Of a DNA stretch of 13,140 bases, positions 1 to 5,539 are shown one piece after another; the stretch's first letter is position 1; each line of letters begins with the position of its first letter. The notes beneath the pieces were generated by a model that searched no databases, had not been told where the DNA came from, and was given only the letters and a program-made list of their open reading frames with translations. Location of the stretch: assembly GCA_937873555.1 (NCBI GenBank), contig CALMWN010000040.1:1-13140 (forward strand). The letters are read 5' to 3'. The stretch is from an uncultured Clostridia bacterium. Its GTDB lineage: Bacteria; Bacillota; Clostridia; Acetivibrionales; CALMWN01. The translations under genes were made by a program, and so were the position numbers.

Positions 1-1
1 A

Positions 2-39
2 ATATAAGCTGAATTCAAAAAACTTAATTCAACTTATAT
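2..39. repeat. AT-rich inverted repeat at the window's left edge
   Basis: The arms at 2-15 and 26-39 are complementary over 14 positions with one mismatch (C9 against A32), around a 10-base A-rich loop. It could be the terminator hairpin of a gene lying to the left, or a simple AT-rich palindrome. No T-run follows the right arm on the + strand, so a classical terminator reading to the right is not well supported. Confidence 0.4.
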
Positions 40-78
40 AAACTTGCAATCAGAATTTACAAATTACATATTATGATA

Positions 79-107
79 TTGTTTAAGATTAACTGATCAT
101 GGATAAT
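79..107 (+). promoter_or_regulatory. Putative sigma-A promoter of the cysteine desulfurase gene
   Basis: A -10 hexamer GATAAT at 102-107 (five of six consensus bases) lies 17 bases after TTGTTT at 79-84 (three of six, with the important TTG). The predicted start of transcription is near 114, giving a leader of about 43 bases to the ATG at 157. The call rests only on the hexamers and their spacing. Confidence 0.4.
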
Positions 108-156
108 ATCGAAACAGGTATGGCAGAAAAATTATTTGTATTTGTGGAGGCAAGAG

Positions 157-1311
157 ATGATATATCTTGACAATGCAGCAACTTCATACCCGAAACCTGA
201 CAAGGTGTATGATGAAATGGACAGATGCCTGCGGGAATACTGTGCAAATCCCGGAAGGGGAGGGCATGAGATGTCTATCATATCAGGAAAGGCTGTGATG
301 GAAGCAAGGGAAATCATCAGCAGACTTTTTGGAATTGACAACCCACTTCAATTGTGTTTTACAAAAAATGCAACCGAAGCGTTGAACCTTGGTATAAAAG
401 GTGTGCTTAAACCGGGAGACCATGTGATAACTACTTGTATGGAGCATAATTCCGTTATAAGGGCGCTAAAAGCCCTTGAAAAGGATATGGGAATTGAGGT
501 TACCATAATCCGGGGAAACGAATACGGAGAAATAGACCCGCAGGATGTGGCAAAAGGCATAAAAGGAAATTCAAAGCTTATAATATGTACACTGTCTTCA
601 AACGTCAACGGTATCATTATGCCGGTGAAGGAGATAGGGTACCTTTCACGGGAAAAGGAACTGATTTTCCTGATAGATGCGTCCCAGGGGGCAGGGACAT
701 TGGAACTCGACGTAAAAGATATGAATGCCGATATGCTTGCATTCCCGGGGCATAAGGGACTTATGGGCCCCCAGGGGACGGGCGCTTTGTATGTCAGGGA
801 GGGCATTGAGATAAAGCCTTTAATGCAGGGGGGGACAGGGAGCAATTCTGAAAGTGCATTTCAGCCGGATTTCATGCCTGATATGATGGAAAGCGGAACA
901 TTGAATACTCCTGGAATTATAGGCTTGAAATGCGGAGTTGAATTTATCAACAGCATGGGCCTTGAAAACATAAGGATATATAAGCATATGCTTGTGGAGA
1001 GACTGCACTCTGGAATTGCTTCAATAAAAGGAGCAAGGCTTTATAATAAACGTGGTATTGATGAAAATTCAGGAATAGTCGCAATGAACTTCAATGGCCT
1101 GGAATCTACAAGAGTGAGTCAGATTCTCGACAGGGAATATGATATTGCCACAAGAGCGGGACTTCACTGCGCTCCTCTTGCACATCAGACACTCGGAACT
1201 TTGAAGGAAGGAGTGGTTCGGTTCAGTGTGAGCTGCTTTAACTCAATTGATGATATAGATAATGCCGTAAATGCCTTACGTGAAATATCCGGTAAATATG
1301 CAATCGATTAA
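157..1311 (+). CDS. Cysteine desulfurase family protein (class V aminotransferase, PLP)
   Basis: This is a 384-residue fold-type I PLP enzyme, the usual length of NifS/IscS/SufS-like cysteine desulfurases. Such enzymes take sulfur from L-cysteine as an enzyme persulfide for Fe-S cluster or thio-cofactor synthesis in the cytoplasm. The N-terminal start MIYLDNAATS is the family hallmark. H97 (CMEHNSV), D174 (LIDASQG) and K200 (PGHKG) match the PLP-stacking, pyridine-binding and Schiff-base residues. C338 in RAGLHCAP is the expected persulfide cysteine, and R355 in VRFSVS is the substrate-carboxylate arginine. The ATG at 157 is chosen over an in-frame ATG at 136 because GTGGAGG at 144-150 sits 6 bases before it and the conserved N-terminus begins there. 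No IscU/SufU scaffold gene is adjacent, so the acceptor pathway is unknown and a selenocysteine lyase-type role cannot be excluded. Confidence 0.9.
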   Translation: MIYLDNAATSYPKPDKVYDEMDRCLREYCANPGRGGHEMSIISGKAVMEAREIISRLFGIDNPLQLCFTKNATEALNLGIKGVLKPGDHVITTCMEHNSVIRALKALEKDMGIEVTIIRGNEYGEIDPQDVAKGIKGNSKLIICTLSSNVNGIIMPVKEIGYLSREKELIFLIDASQGAGTLELDVKDMNADMLAFPGHKGLMGPQGTGALYVREGIEIKPLMQGGTGSNSESAFQPDFMPDMMESGTLNTPGIIGLKCGVEFINSMGLENIRIYKHMLVERLHSGIASIKGARLYNKRGIDENSGIVAMNFNGLESTRVSQILDREYDIATRAGLHCAPLAHQTLGTLKEGVVRFSVSCFNSIDDIDNAVNALREISGKYAID

Positions 1312-1348
1312 CATTATTAACTTAAATATGAAATTAATTAATATACAC

Positions 1349-1377
1349 AAGACAAACTATTGAATATACCGTATAAT
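1349..1377 (+). promoter_or_regulatory. Sigma-A-like promoter for the membrane peptide and flavoprotein genes
   Basis: A perfect TATAAT at 1372-1377 is preceded by AAGACA at 1349-1354 (four of six consensus bases) with a 17-base spacer. Transcription would begin near 1384, about 26 bases before the ATG at 1410. This makes the small membrane protein and the flavoprotein a unit separate from the upstream desulfurase gene. Confidence 0.55.
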
Positions 1378-1409
1378 GGATTAAAATAGTGGATGAAATG
1401 GAGGGTAAT

Positions 1410-1577
1410 ATGAATAATAATACAATTAAAATCATAATAACCGCATTTGTTTTGATAGTTATCATAGGAATTGCGCTTTCCATTTTAAAATGGCTGTTGA
1501 GGATTCTGCTTCCTCTGGCTGTTGTAGCTATCGCGGTGTATTTCATTTATAATCTTGTGACAAAGGGAAGACAATAA
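1410..1577 (+). CDS. Small hydrophobic membrane protein, 55 residues
   Basis: This is an unrecognised small protein consisting almost entirely of two hydrophobic stretches, at about residues 6-26 and 28-50. They are separated by a Lys-Trp and an Arg and followed by a basic tail (TKGRQ). It is best described as a one- or two-pass integral membrane peptide. The ATG at 1410 is preferred because GGAGGG lies at 1400-1405; the in-frame GTG at 1389 and ATG at 1398 would overlap or precede that site. A good promoter lies just upstream, and the flavoprotein gene starts 23 bases after the stop, so the two are probably co-transcribed. No function is assigned. A dedicated promoter, a ribosome site and a coherent hydrophobic pattern support it as a real gene. 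Confidence 0.6.
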   Translation: MNNNTIKIIITAFVLIVIIGIALSILKWLLRILLPLAVVAIAVYFIYNLVTKGRQ

Positions 1578-1600
1578 ATTGAACTGGAGGTGGTCGGAAA

Positions 1601-2179
1601 ATGAAGGTGGTTGCTTTCAATGGAAGTCCAAAAGTGAACGGAAATACGGCACAAAGTATCAGGATAGTGTTCGAAGAGCTTGAAAAAGAGGGGATAGAAA
1701 CAGAACTGGTTCAATTGGGCGGTCAGAAGGTTTTCGGATGCAGTGACTGTAAAAGGTGCCGTGAAAATAAAAATAACCGCTGCGCACGCCAGGATGATAA
1801 CATGAATTACTTTATTGAGAAAATGATAGAAGCAGACGGAATTATCATCGGTTCTCCTACTTATTTCAGCAATGTCACTACAGAGGTGAAAGCCCTGATC
1901 GACAGGTGCGGCTATGTCGCAGGTGCTAACGGAAAGGTCTGGTTAAGGGGCAAGGTTGGCGCTCCGGTAGTCTCTGTGAGACGCGCAGGCTCAAACTTTA
2001 CATATTCCGCAATCAACTTCTTTTTTGGAATTAACGAAATGATTGTACCAGGTTCAAGCTATTGGAACATGACCCTTTCGCGTGATCCCGGCGATGTCCA
2101 GAAGGACGAGGAGGGCATCAGGACTTTCCGCAATCTGGGAAAGAATATGGCATGGGTGATGAAAAAATTAAACGCCTAA
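1601..2179 (+). CDS. Flavodoxin-family iron-sulfur flavoprotein / NAD(P)H-dependent FMN reductase
   Basis: This 192-residue flavodoxin-fold protein of the NADPH-dependent FMN reductase type is expected to be a cytoplasmic electron carrier or reductase. The N-terminal strand and phosphate loop NGSPKVNGNT (residues 7-16) binds FMN phosphate, and GSPTYFSNVT is the second flavin-binding loop. Between them are four cysteines, C47, C50, C53 and C61, spaced CX2CX2CX7C. This matches the compact cluster motif of archaeal and clostridial iron-sulfur flavoproteins (Isf), which hold a 4Fe-4S cluster. The start is supported by GGAGGTGG at 1586-1593. The gene ends only 7 bases from the end of the convergent AraC gene. 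The physiological partner is unknown; roles in oxygen or peroxide detoxification are known for some Isf proteins, but that is inference here. Confidence 0.85.
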   Translation: MKVVAFNGSPKVNGNTAQSIRIVFEELEKEGIETELVQLGGQKVFGCSDCKRCRENKNNRCARQDDNMNYFIEKMIEADGIIIGSPTYFSNVTTEVKALIDRCGYVAGANGKVWLRGKVGAPVVSVRRAGSNFTYSAINFFFGINEMIVPGSSYWNMTLSRDPGDVQKDEEGIRTFRNLGKNMAWVMKKLNA

Positions 2180-2186
2180 GACGGGT

Positions 2187-3143
2187 TTATTCTGCTTCCA
2201 GCTGCCTTCTGTAATCTTTTGGGGACATCTTCTTTTCCAGTTTGAAATTTCTGCTTAAATGGTTTGAGGAGTAAAAATTAAGAAGGTGTGCTATTTCCGT
2301 TATGGTTTTGTTGGTGGTCCTCAGATACTCGCAAGCTTTGGTTATCTTAATCTTGTTGAAATACTGGCTTATGGTGTATCCGGTCTTACTCTTGAAGTAC
2401 TGGCACAGGTATACCGGATTGTATTTAAGCTTTTCTGACAGTGCTGCAAGGTTGTATTTTTCATGAACCGTTTGTATAAGAAAATTGTGTATCTGATTTA
2501 GAAGCACCTTGTCCTTGTCATTCCACATGCCTTCATTTTTGTCATGCAAAATTATGGAATAGAAATCCCAGAAGAATTTAAGGAAGCAGTTGGACCATTC
2601 AAGATCCTCATCATGTCCGCTGCTTCCGAAGTTGTACAAAAGTTTGTTGCTGAATTGCCTGGTGGTTTCAGAGTACAGGTTGATAAGGGACTCTATTTTT
2701 CCCCATTTTGTCTTGTCGTAATCAAAAAAAATATCATTGATCCTGAAATCAAAAAGATCGTCGAGTCTTCTGGTTTCTGCTACCGATTCTATTCTGTTTA
2801 TGTTCTCACGGGTACCGAAGTTCTCATAAGTGCTTAGCTTTTTATAATGCTCGAGCGGGAGCAGATAAAAGTTGAAACTGAAGTAAGTAAAACTTTTATC
2901 GCAATATGAAGTGAATATGTGTTTTTCATTGGGGTGGATGATGAATATATCCTTTTCTTTCAAGTAGAATTTGCCGCAGCTGCCGTCTACATATCCGTCT
3001 CCTTCCAATGCAAACATGATGTGATATACAGGATGGATATGGGGATTTGAACTTATCCCCTTTCTTACAAGTGCATTATGGCCGCATATCGGCACAAGGA
3101 AATATTCACTTCTTTTTGTTTTGGAGTAAATTATAAAATTCAT
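2187..3143 (-). CDS. AraC family transcriptional regulator (cupin sensor plus double HTH)
   Basis: This is a 318-residue one-component regulator. Residues about 34-95 form an AraC-type cupin ligand domain (HPVYHIMFALEGDGYV, then a second histidine-bearing strand IIHPNEKHIF). Residues about 217-315 form the paired helix-turn-helix domain. The first HTH is around NLAALSEKLKYNPVYLCQYF and the second around TITEIAHLLNFYSSNHLSRNF, ending in the typical SPKDYRR. It is transcribed away from the isomerase/dehydrogenase genes, the usual layout of a local activator of sugar catabolic genes. The inducer would be a sugar or sugar metabolite. The ATG at 3143 has only a weak AAGG ribosome site, and a good promoter lies on the minus strand at 3180-3208. 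In the second HTH an Asn replaces the usual Gly of the GF turn (LNF). Confidence 0.9.
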   Translation of the reverse strand: MNFIIYSKTKRSEYFLVPICGHNALVRKGISSNPHIHPVYHIMFALEGDGYVDGSCGKFYLKEKDIFIIHPNEKHIFTSYCDKSFTYFSFNFYLLPLEHYKKLSTYENFGTRENINRIESVAETRRLDDLFDFRINDIFFDYDKTKWGKIESLINLYSETTRQFSNKLLYNFGSSGHDEDLEWSNCFLKFFWDFYSIILHDKNEGMWNDKDKVLLNQIHNFLIQTVHEKYNLAALSEKLKYNPVYLCQYFKSKTGYTISQYFNKIKITKACEYLRTTNKTITEIAHLLNFYSSNHLSRNFKLEKKMSPKDYRRQLEAE

Positions 3144-3179
3144 ATCAAACCTTGTAAAAGACAGAATGTTTACGGATTA

Positions 3180-3208
3180 ATTATATATAGAGCTTCGCAA
3201 AACTTCAA
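3180..3208 (-). promoter_or_regulatory. Promoter of the AraC regulator gene
   Basis: Read on the minus strand, TTGAAG (complement of 3203-3208) is followed after exactly 17 bases by a perfect TATAAT (complement of 3180-3185). Transcription would start near 3173, about 30 bases before the ATG at 3143. The sequence fits a sigma-A promoter well, which suggests basal expression of the regulator without an activator. Confidence 0.6.
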
Positions 3209-3294
3209 CAAAAATATATTTCATATTGTTTTAAGACTAAATTATGACCTGAAAATGAATAAAAAATAAATTATGTACATGTTTAGATGAATTG

Positions 3295-3310
3295 CATGAA
3301 TGAATTCATG
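3295..3310. promoter_or_regulatory. Candidate operator: 7-2-7 perfect dyad in the divergent intergenic region
   Basis: CATGAAT (3295-3301) and ATTCATG (3304-3310) are perfect inverted repeats around GA. The dyad sits between the divergent AraC gene and the isomerase gene, about 105 bases before the isomerase start. I found no convincing -35/-10 pair for the forward gene in this gap, only AT-rich -10-like runs at 3323-3341. This fits a promoter needing an activator. The identity of the binding protein is unknown. Confidence 0.35.
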
Positions 3311-3341
3311 TATCCGGTAATGTAAAATATGTATATATAAA

Positions 3342-3360
3342 ATTGCTGTTCTTTTGCAAT
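3342..3360 (+). promoter_or_regulatory. Shared motif ATTGCTG-N6-TGCAAT upstream of the isomerase gene
   Basis: A 19-base element contains the inverted repeat ATTGC/GCAAT, with ATTGCTG at 3342-3348 and TGCAAT at 3355-3360. Nearly the same element occurs at 11196-11215 before the sensor-regulator gene. It could be a protein-binding site or a small hairpin at the 5' end of the transcript. The function is inferred only from its recurrence and placement. Confidence 0.35.
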
Positions 3361-3412
3361 CTGTTTGATTGTGATGAAAATCTCTGAATATTTAAAAAGG
3401 AGAGTGTCTATT

Positions 3413-4201
3413 ATGAATAACAAAATCAAGTTTTCGGTCTTTACAAAGCCCTGGAAAAACCTGTCGGCCTCCGAACTGGCAAAGTATGTGAATCAGCTTG
3501 GCTTCGACGGAGTCGAATTCCCTTTAAGGCCAGGATACCAGGTGGAACCGGAAAATGCAGAAAAAGGACTTCCTGAACTGGTTAAGCAAATGGGTGAATA
3601 CGGCGTGAAGGTTTACAGTGTTGCCGGAACATTGGAAGAAAGGGTTTTTGCAGGCTGCCAGGCTGCCGGTATACCGATAATCAGAGTCATGGCCAAAATT
3701 GAACCCGAGCTCGGCTATGTGGCCTCTGAGGCAAAGGTTAAAAAAGAATATGAACAGCTTCTGCCCCTTTGTGAAAAATACGGGGTCAAAATAGGAGTTC
3801 AGCATCACCTCGGTAAATATGTAAGCAGTGCAATAGGGATGATGCACCTTATAGAAGACTTTGATCCGAAATATGTAGGAGCAGTATGGGATGCAGCACA
3901 TGCAGCCCTTTGCGGGGAAGAGCCTGAACTGGGCCTGGATATAGCTTGGTCCCATCTTTGCATGGTAAATCTCAAGAATGCATTCTACCGCCGTGTAAGC
4001 GGACCTGAAGCGCTGGATGTCAAGTGGGACAAGTATTATACCAACGGCAGGCAGGGCTTTGCATCCTGGCCGGTTATCGCAGAATACCTCAAAAAGAGGA
4101 ACTATGAAGGTGTTATCTGCCTGACAGCCGAATACAGCGCACAGGATCAGGTGGACAGGCTGATTGCCGAAGACATCGCATATACAAAGTCATTATTCTA
4201 G
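3413..4201 (+). CDS. Sugar phosphate isomerase/epimerase-like TIM-barrel protein
   Basis: This 262-residue protein belongs to the xylose isomerase-like TIM barrel family (AP endonuclease 2 fold), whose members isomerise, epimerise or eliminate sugars and keto-sugars using a divalent metal. The barrel pattern is clear: LGFDGVEF near residues 29-36, IPIIRVMA at 87-94, VGAVWDAAH at 155-163 and a C-terminal LTAEYS. Of the usual four metal ligands, D160 and E240 are kept. The expected glutamate is Gln130 (GVQHH) and the expected histidine is Asn186 (MVNLKN). I recall this QHH/NLKN pattern from related Paenibacillus-type proteins, so it may be a subfamily trait rather than decay. The ATG at 3413 follows AAAGGAGAG and is preferred to an in-frame GTG at 3365, which has no ribosome site. 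The dehydrogenase gene follows after 17 bases. Confidence 0.85.
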   Translation: MNNKIKFSVFTKPWKNLSASELAKYVNQLGFDGVEFPLRPGYQVEPENAEKGLPELVKQMGEYGVKVYSVAGTLEERVFAGCQAAGIPIIRVMAKIEPELGYVASEAKVKKEYEQLLPLCEKYGVKIGVQHHLGKYVSSAIGMMHLIEDFDPKYVGAVWDAAHAALCGEEPELGLDIAWSHLCMVNLKNAFYRRVSGPEALDVKWDKYYTNGRQGFASWPVIAEYLKKRNYEGVICLTAEYSAQDQVDRLIAEDIAYTKSLF

Positions 4202-4218
4202 GGTGAGGTGTATAAACT

Positions 4219-5253
4219 ATGTTGAACCAAAAAGTAAAAATAGCACTGCTTTTGAACAAGGATATGGGACGCAGGATACTGCATCCAGATGATATCGAAT
4301 TCCTGAAAACCTTTGCGGACATTCAGAATCTGGAGGATCTTCCGGAGAAAATGACGGAAGACTATATGATAAAGGCAATGAAGGGTGCTGATGGCTGCAT
4401 AACTGGCTGGGGAACCCCAAAGTTGACTGAAGCTGCTTTGGCAGAAGCACCGAATTTTAAAATACTGGCTCACAGTGCCGGAACACCCAAGGCTGTTGTC
4501 ACAGACGGTGTCTGGGAAAGAAATGCAAAGGTTTTCACTGCAGCCCCGATAATAGCTATTGATGTGGCAGAAACTGCTTTGGGACTTATTATTTGCTCCA
4601 TCAAACGCATATTCAAGTTTAACCGGATGACACATGCCGGATTGTGGAAGAAATTGAACCCGGAGGTGGACCGTGAAGAAGACAGGATGCTGAGGCTTTA
4701 CCGTTATATCAATATCGGTATAATAGGCGCTTCAAATGTAGGAAGGAACCTAATAAGGATGCTTAAGCCGTTCGAAGCCGATATTTTGCTGTATGATCCG
4801 TTTGTAGACGAGCAAAAGGCTGCGGAACTGGGTGTTAGAAAGGTTTCACTGGAGGAACTGATGTCTTCCAGCGATGTTGTGACAATTCATGCTCCAAACC
4901 TTCCTGCTACATATCATATGGTAAACAGGGACAACCTGGCTCTCATGAAGGACGGTGCAGTCCTTATCAATACTGCCCGCGGTGCGATCGTTGATGAAGC
5001 TGCATTGATTGAAGAGCTGAAAAAAGGGAGAATATTCGCCTGCCTTGATGTTACCGACCCTGAACCTCCTGCCAAGGAAAATGAATTGAGGAATCTCAAT
5101 AACGTAGTCCTTACACCGCATATATCCGGCGGACATACCATTAACGGGCGTTATGAGCTTGGACATTTTGTCGTGCAGGAATTGTACAGCTACTTTACCA
5201 AAGGTGTCCTGCAGTACGAAATCAAAAAGGAAATGATGGACTTTATCGCATAG
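4219..5253 (+). CDS. D-isomer-specific 2-hydroxyacid dehydrogenase
   Basis: This is a 344-residue NAD-dependent dehydrogenase of the phosphoglycerate/D-lactate dehydrogenase superfamily, interconverting a 2-keto acid and a D-2-hydroxy acid. The split catalytic domain flanks a Rossmann domain beginning at about residue 165. The nucleotide loop reads GASNVG (170-175), so the second Gly of GxGxxG is Ser. Asp193 (YDPF) predicts NAD rather than NADP. The catalytic triad is present: R254 in NTARGAIVDE, E282 in DPEPP and H301 in TPHISGG. GGTGAGG precedes the ATG. It probably forms a two-gene transcript with the isomerase, ended by the hairpin near 5300. In this context it likely reduces or oxidises a sugar-acid intermediate rather than serving serine synthesis, but the substrate is not readable. 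Confidence 0.88.
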   Translation: MLNQKVKIALLLNKDMGRRILHPDDIEFLKTFADIQNLEDLPEKMTEDYMIKAMKGADGCITGWGTPKLTEAALAEAPNFKILAHSAGTPKAVVTDGVWERNAKVFTAAPIIAIDVAETALGLIICSIKRIFKFNRMTHAGLWKKLNPEVDREEDRMLRLYRYINIGIIGASNVGRNLIRMLKPFEADILLYDPFVDEQKAAELGVRKVSLEELMSSSDVVTIHAPNLPATYHMVNRDNLALMKDGAVLINTARGAIVDEAALIEELKKGRIFACLDVTDPEPPAKENELRNLNNVVLTPHISGGHTINGRYELGHFVVQELYSYFTKGVLQYEIKKEMMDFIA

Positions 5254-5299
5254 TAAATAATGATATTGAAGTAGTAAAAGAAAAAAAATATAAGATATT

Positions 5300-5320
5300 G
5301 ACCCGTCAACCATACGGGTC
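5300..5320 (+). terminator. Hairpin after the isomerase/dehydrogenase unit
   Basis: GACCCGT (5300-5306) pairs perfectly with ACGGGTC (5314-5320) around a 7-base loop. The following ATTACTTTTATAT is T-rich but is not a clean T-run. It lies 47 bases after the dehydrogenase stop and is a plausible weak rho-independent terminator. A second ACCCGTCAA copy at 5362-5370 could compete for the right arm. Confidence 0.45.
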
Positions 5321-5432
5321 ATTACTTTTATATGCATATGCAAAAAAAAAATGGGGATAGCACCCGTCAATATACAAAATTTACGATAGTATAAATTTGT
5401 TATTAATCAAAAAATGAGAATAATCATATTTT

Positions 5433-5444
5433 AAGGTATACCTT
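5433..5444. promoter_or_regulatory. Perfect 12-base palindrome upstream of the transporter promoter
   Basis: AAGGTATACCTT is self-complementary and lies 17 bases before the -35 hexamer of the transporter operon. Its centre is 63 bases, about six helical turns, from the centre of the palindrome at 5495-5508. A second, shorter dyad GAATA-AG-TATTC lies between it and the -35 at 5446-5457. It is a candidate regulator-binding site, and no protein can be named from sequence alone. Confidence 0.4.
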
Positions 5445-5461
5445 GGAATAAGTATTCAAAA

Positions 5462-5490
5462 TTGACATATTAACAATCATATACTAATAT
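5462..5490 (+). promoter_or_regulatory. Promoter of the transporter operon
   Basis: A perfect -35 hexamer TTGACA (5462-5467) is followed after 17 bases by TAATAT (5485-5490, four of six consensus bases). The predicted start of transcription is near 5497, inside a perfect palindrome, with a leader of about 43 bases before the first permease ATG. The hexamers suggest a promoter that is strong by default and would need repression or carbon-source control. Confidence 0.6.
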
Positions 5491-5494
5491 TTGC

Positions 5495-5508
5495 TCAGAG
5501 TACTCTGA
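5495..5508. promoter_or_regulatory. Candidate operator: perfect 14-base palindrome at the transcription start
   Basis: TCAGAGTACTCTGA is fully self-complementary and begins 4 bases after the -10 hexamer, so it covers the predicted +1. This is the classic location of a repressor operator. No repressor gene of the LacI, GntR or DeoR type lies in the window, so the protein may be encoded elsewhere. The sequence could also form a hairpin at the 5' end of the mRNA. Confidence 0.45.
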
Positions 5509-5539
5509 CAAAAAAGACCTGGAAAGGAAGTGGGGAAAT

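Noticed and set aside
348..845. 165-codon open frame on the minus strand opposite the cysteine desulfurase
   Set aside because: It lies wholly inside a clear PLP enzyme with intact catalytic residues, shows no recognisable domain, and is a reading shadow.
1389..1409. GTG at 1389 as the start of the small membrane protein
   Set aside because: The strong GGAGGG at 1400-1405 is placed for the ATG at 1410 and would lie inside the longer frame; no ribosome site precedes 1389.
2544..2837. 97-codon plus-strand frame inside the AraC gene
   Set aside because: It overlaps the AraC regulator's middle region on the other strand and shows neither a ribosome site nor a known domain.
3524..3955. 143-codon minus-strand frame opposite the first isomerase/epimerase
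   Set aside because: It is a shadow of a well-supported TIM-barrel gene, with low-complexity aromatic-rich translation.
4198..5370. Long minus-strand frames (4198-4635 and 4846-5370) opposite the hydroxyacid dehydrogenase
   Set aside because: The plus-strand dehydrogenase is unambiguous. The opposite frames are cysteine- and serine-rich, without family features, and the second runs into an intergenic hairpin.
5254..5539. Catabolite-responsive (cre-type) operator before the transporter operon
   Set aside because: I looked for the CcpA-type pattern with a central CG in this gap and found no acceptable match; the palindromes present have different sequences.
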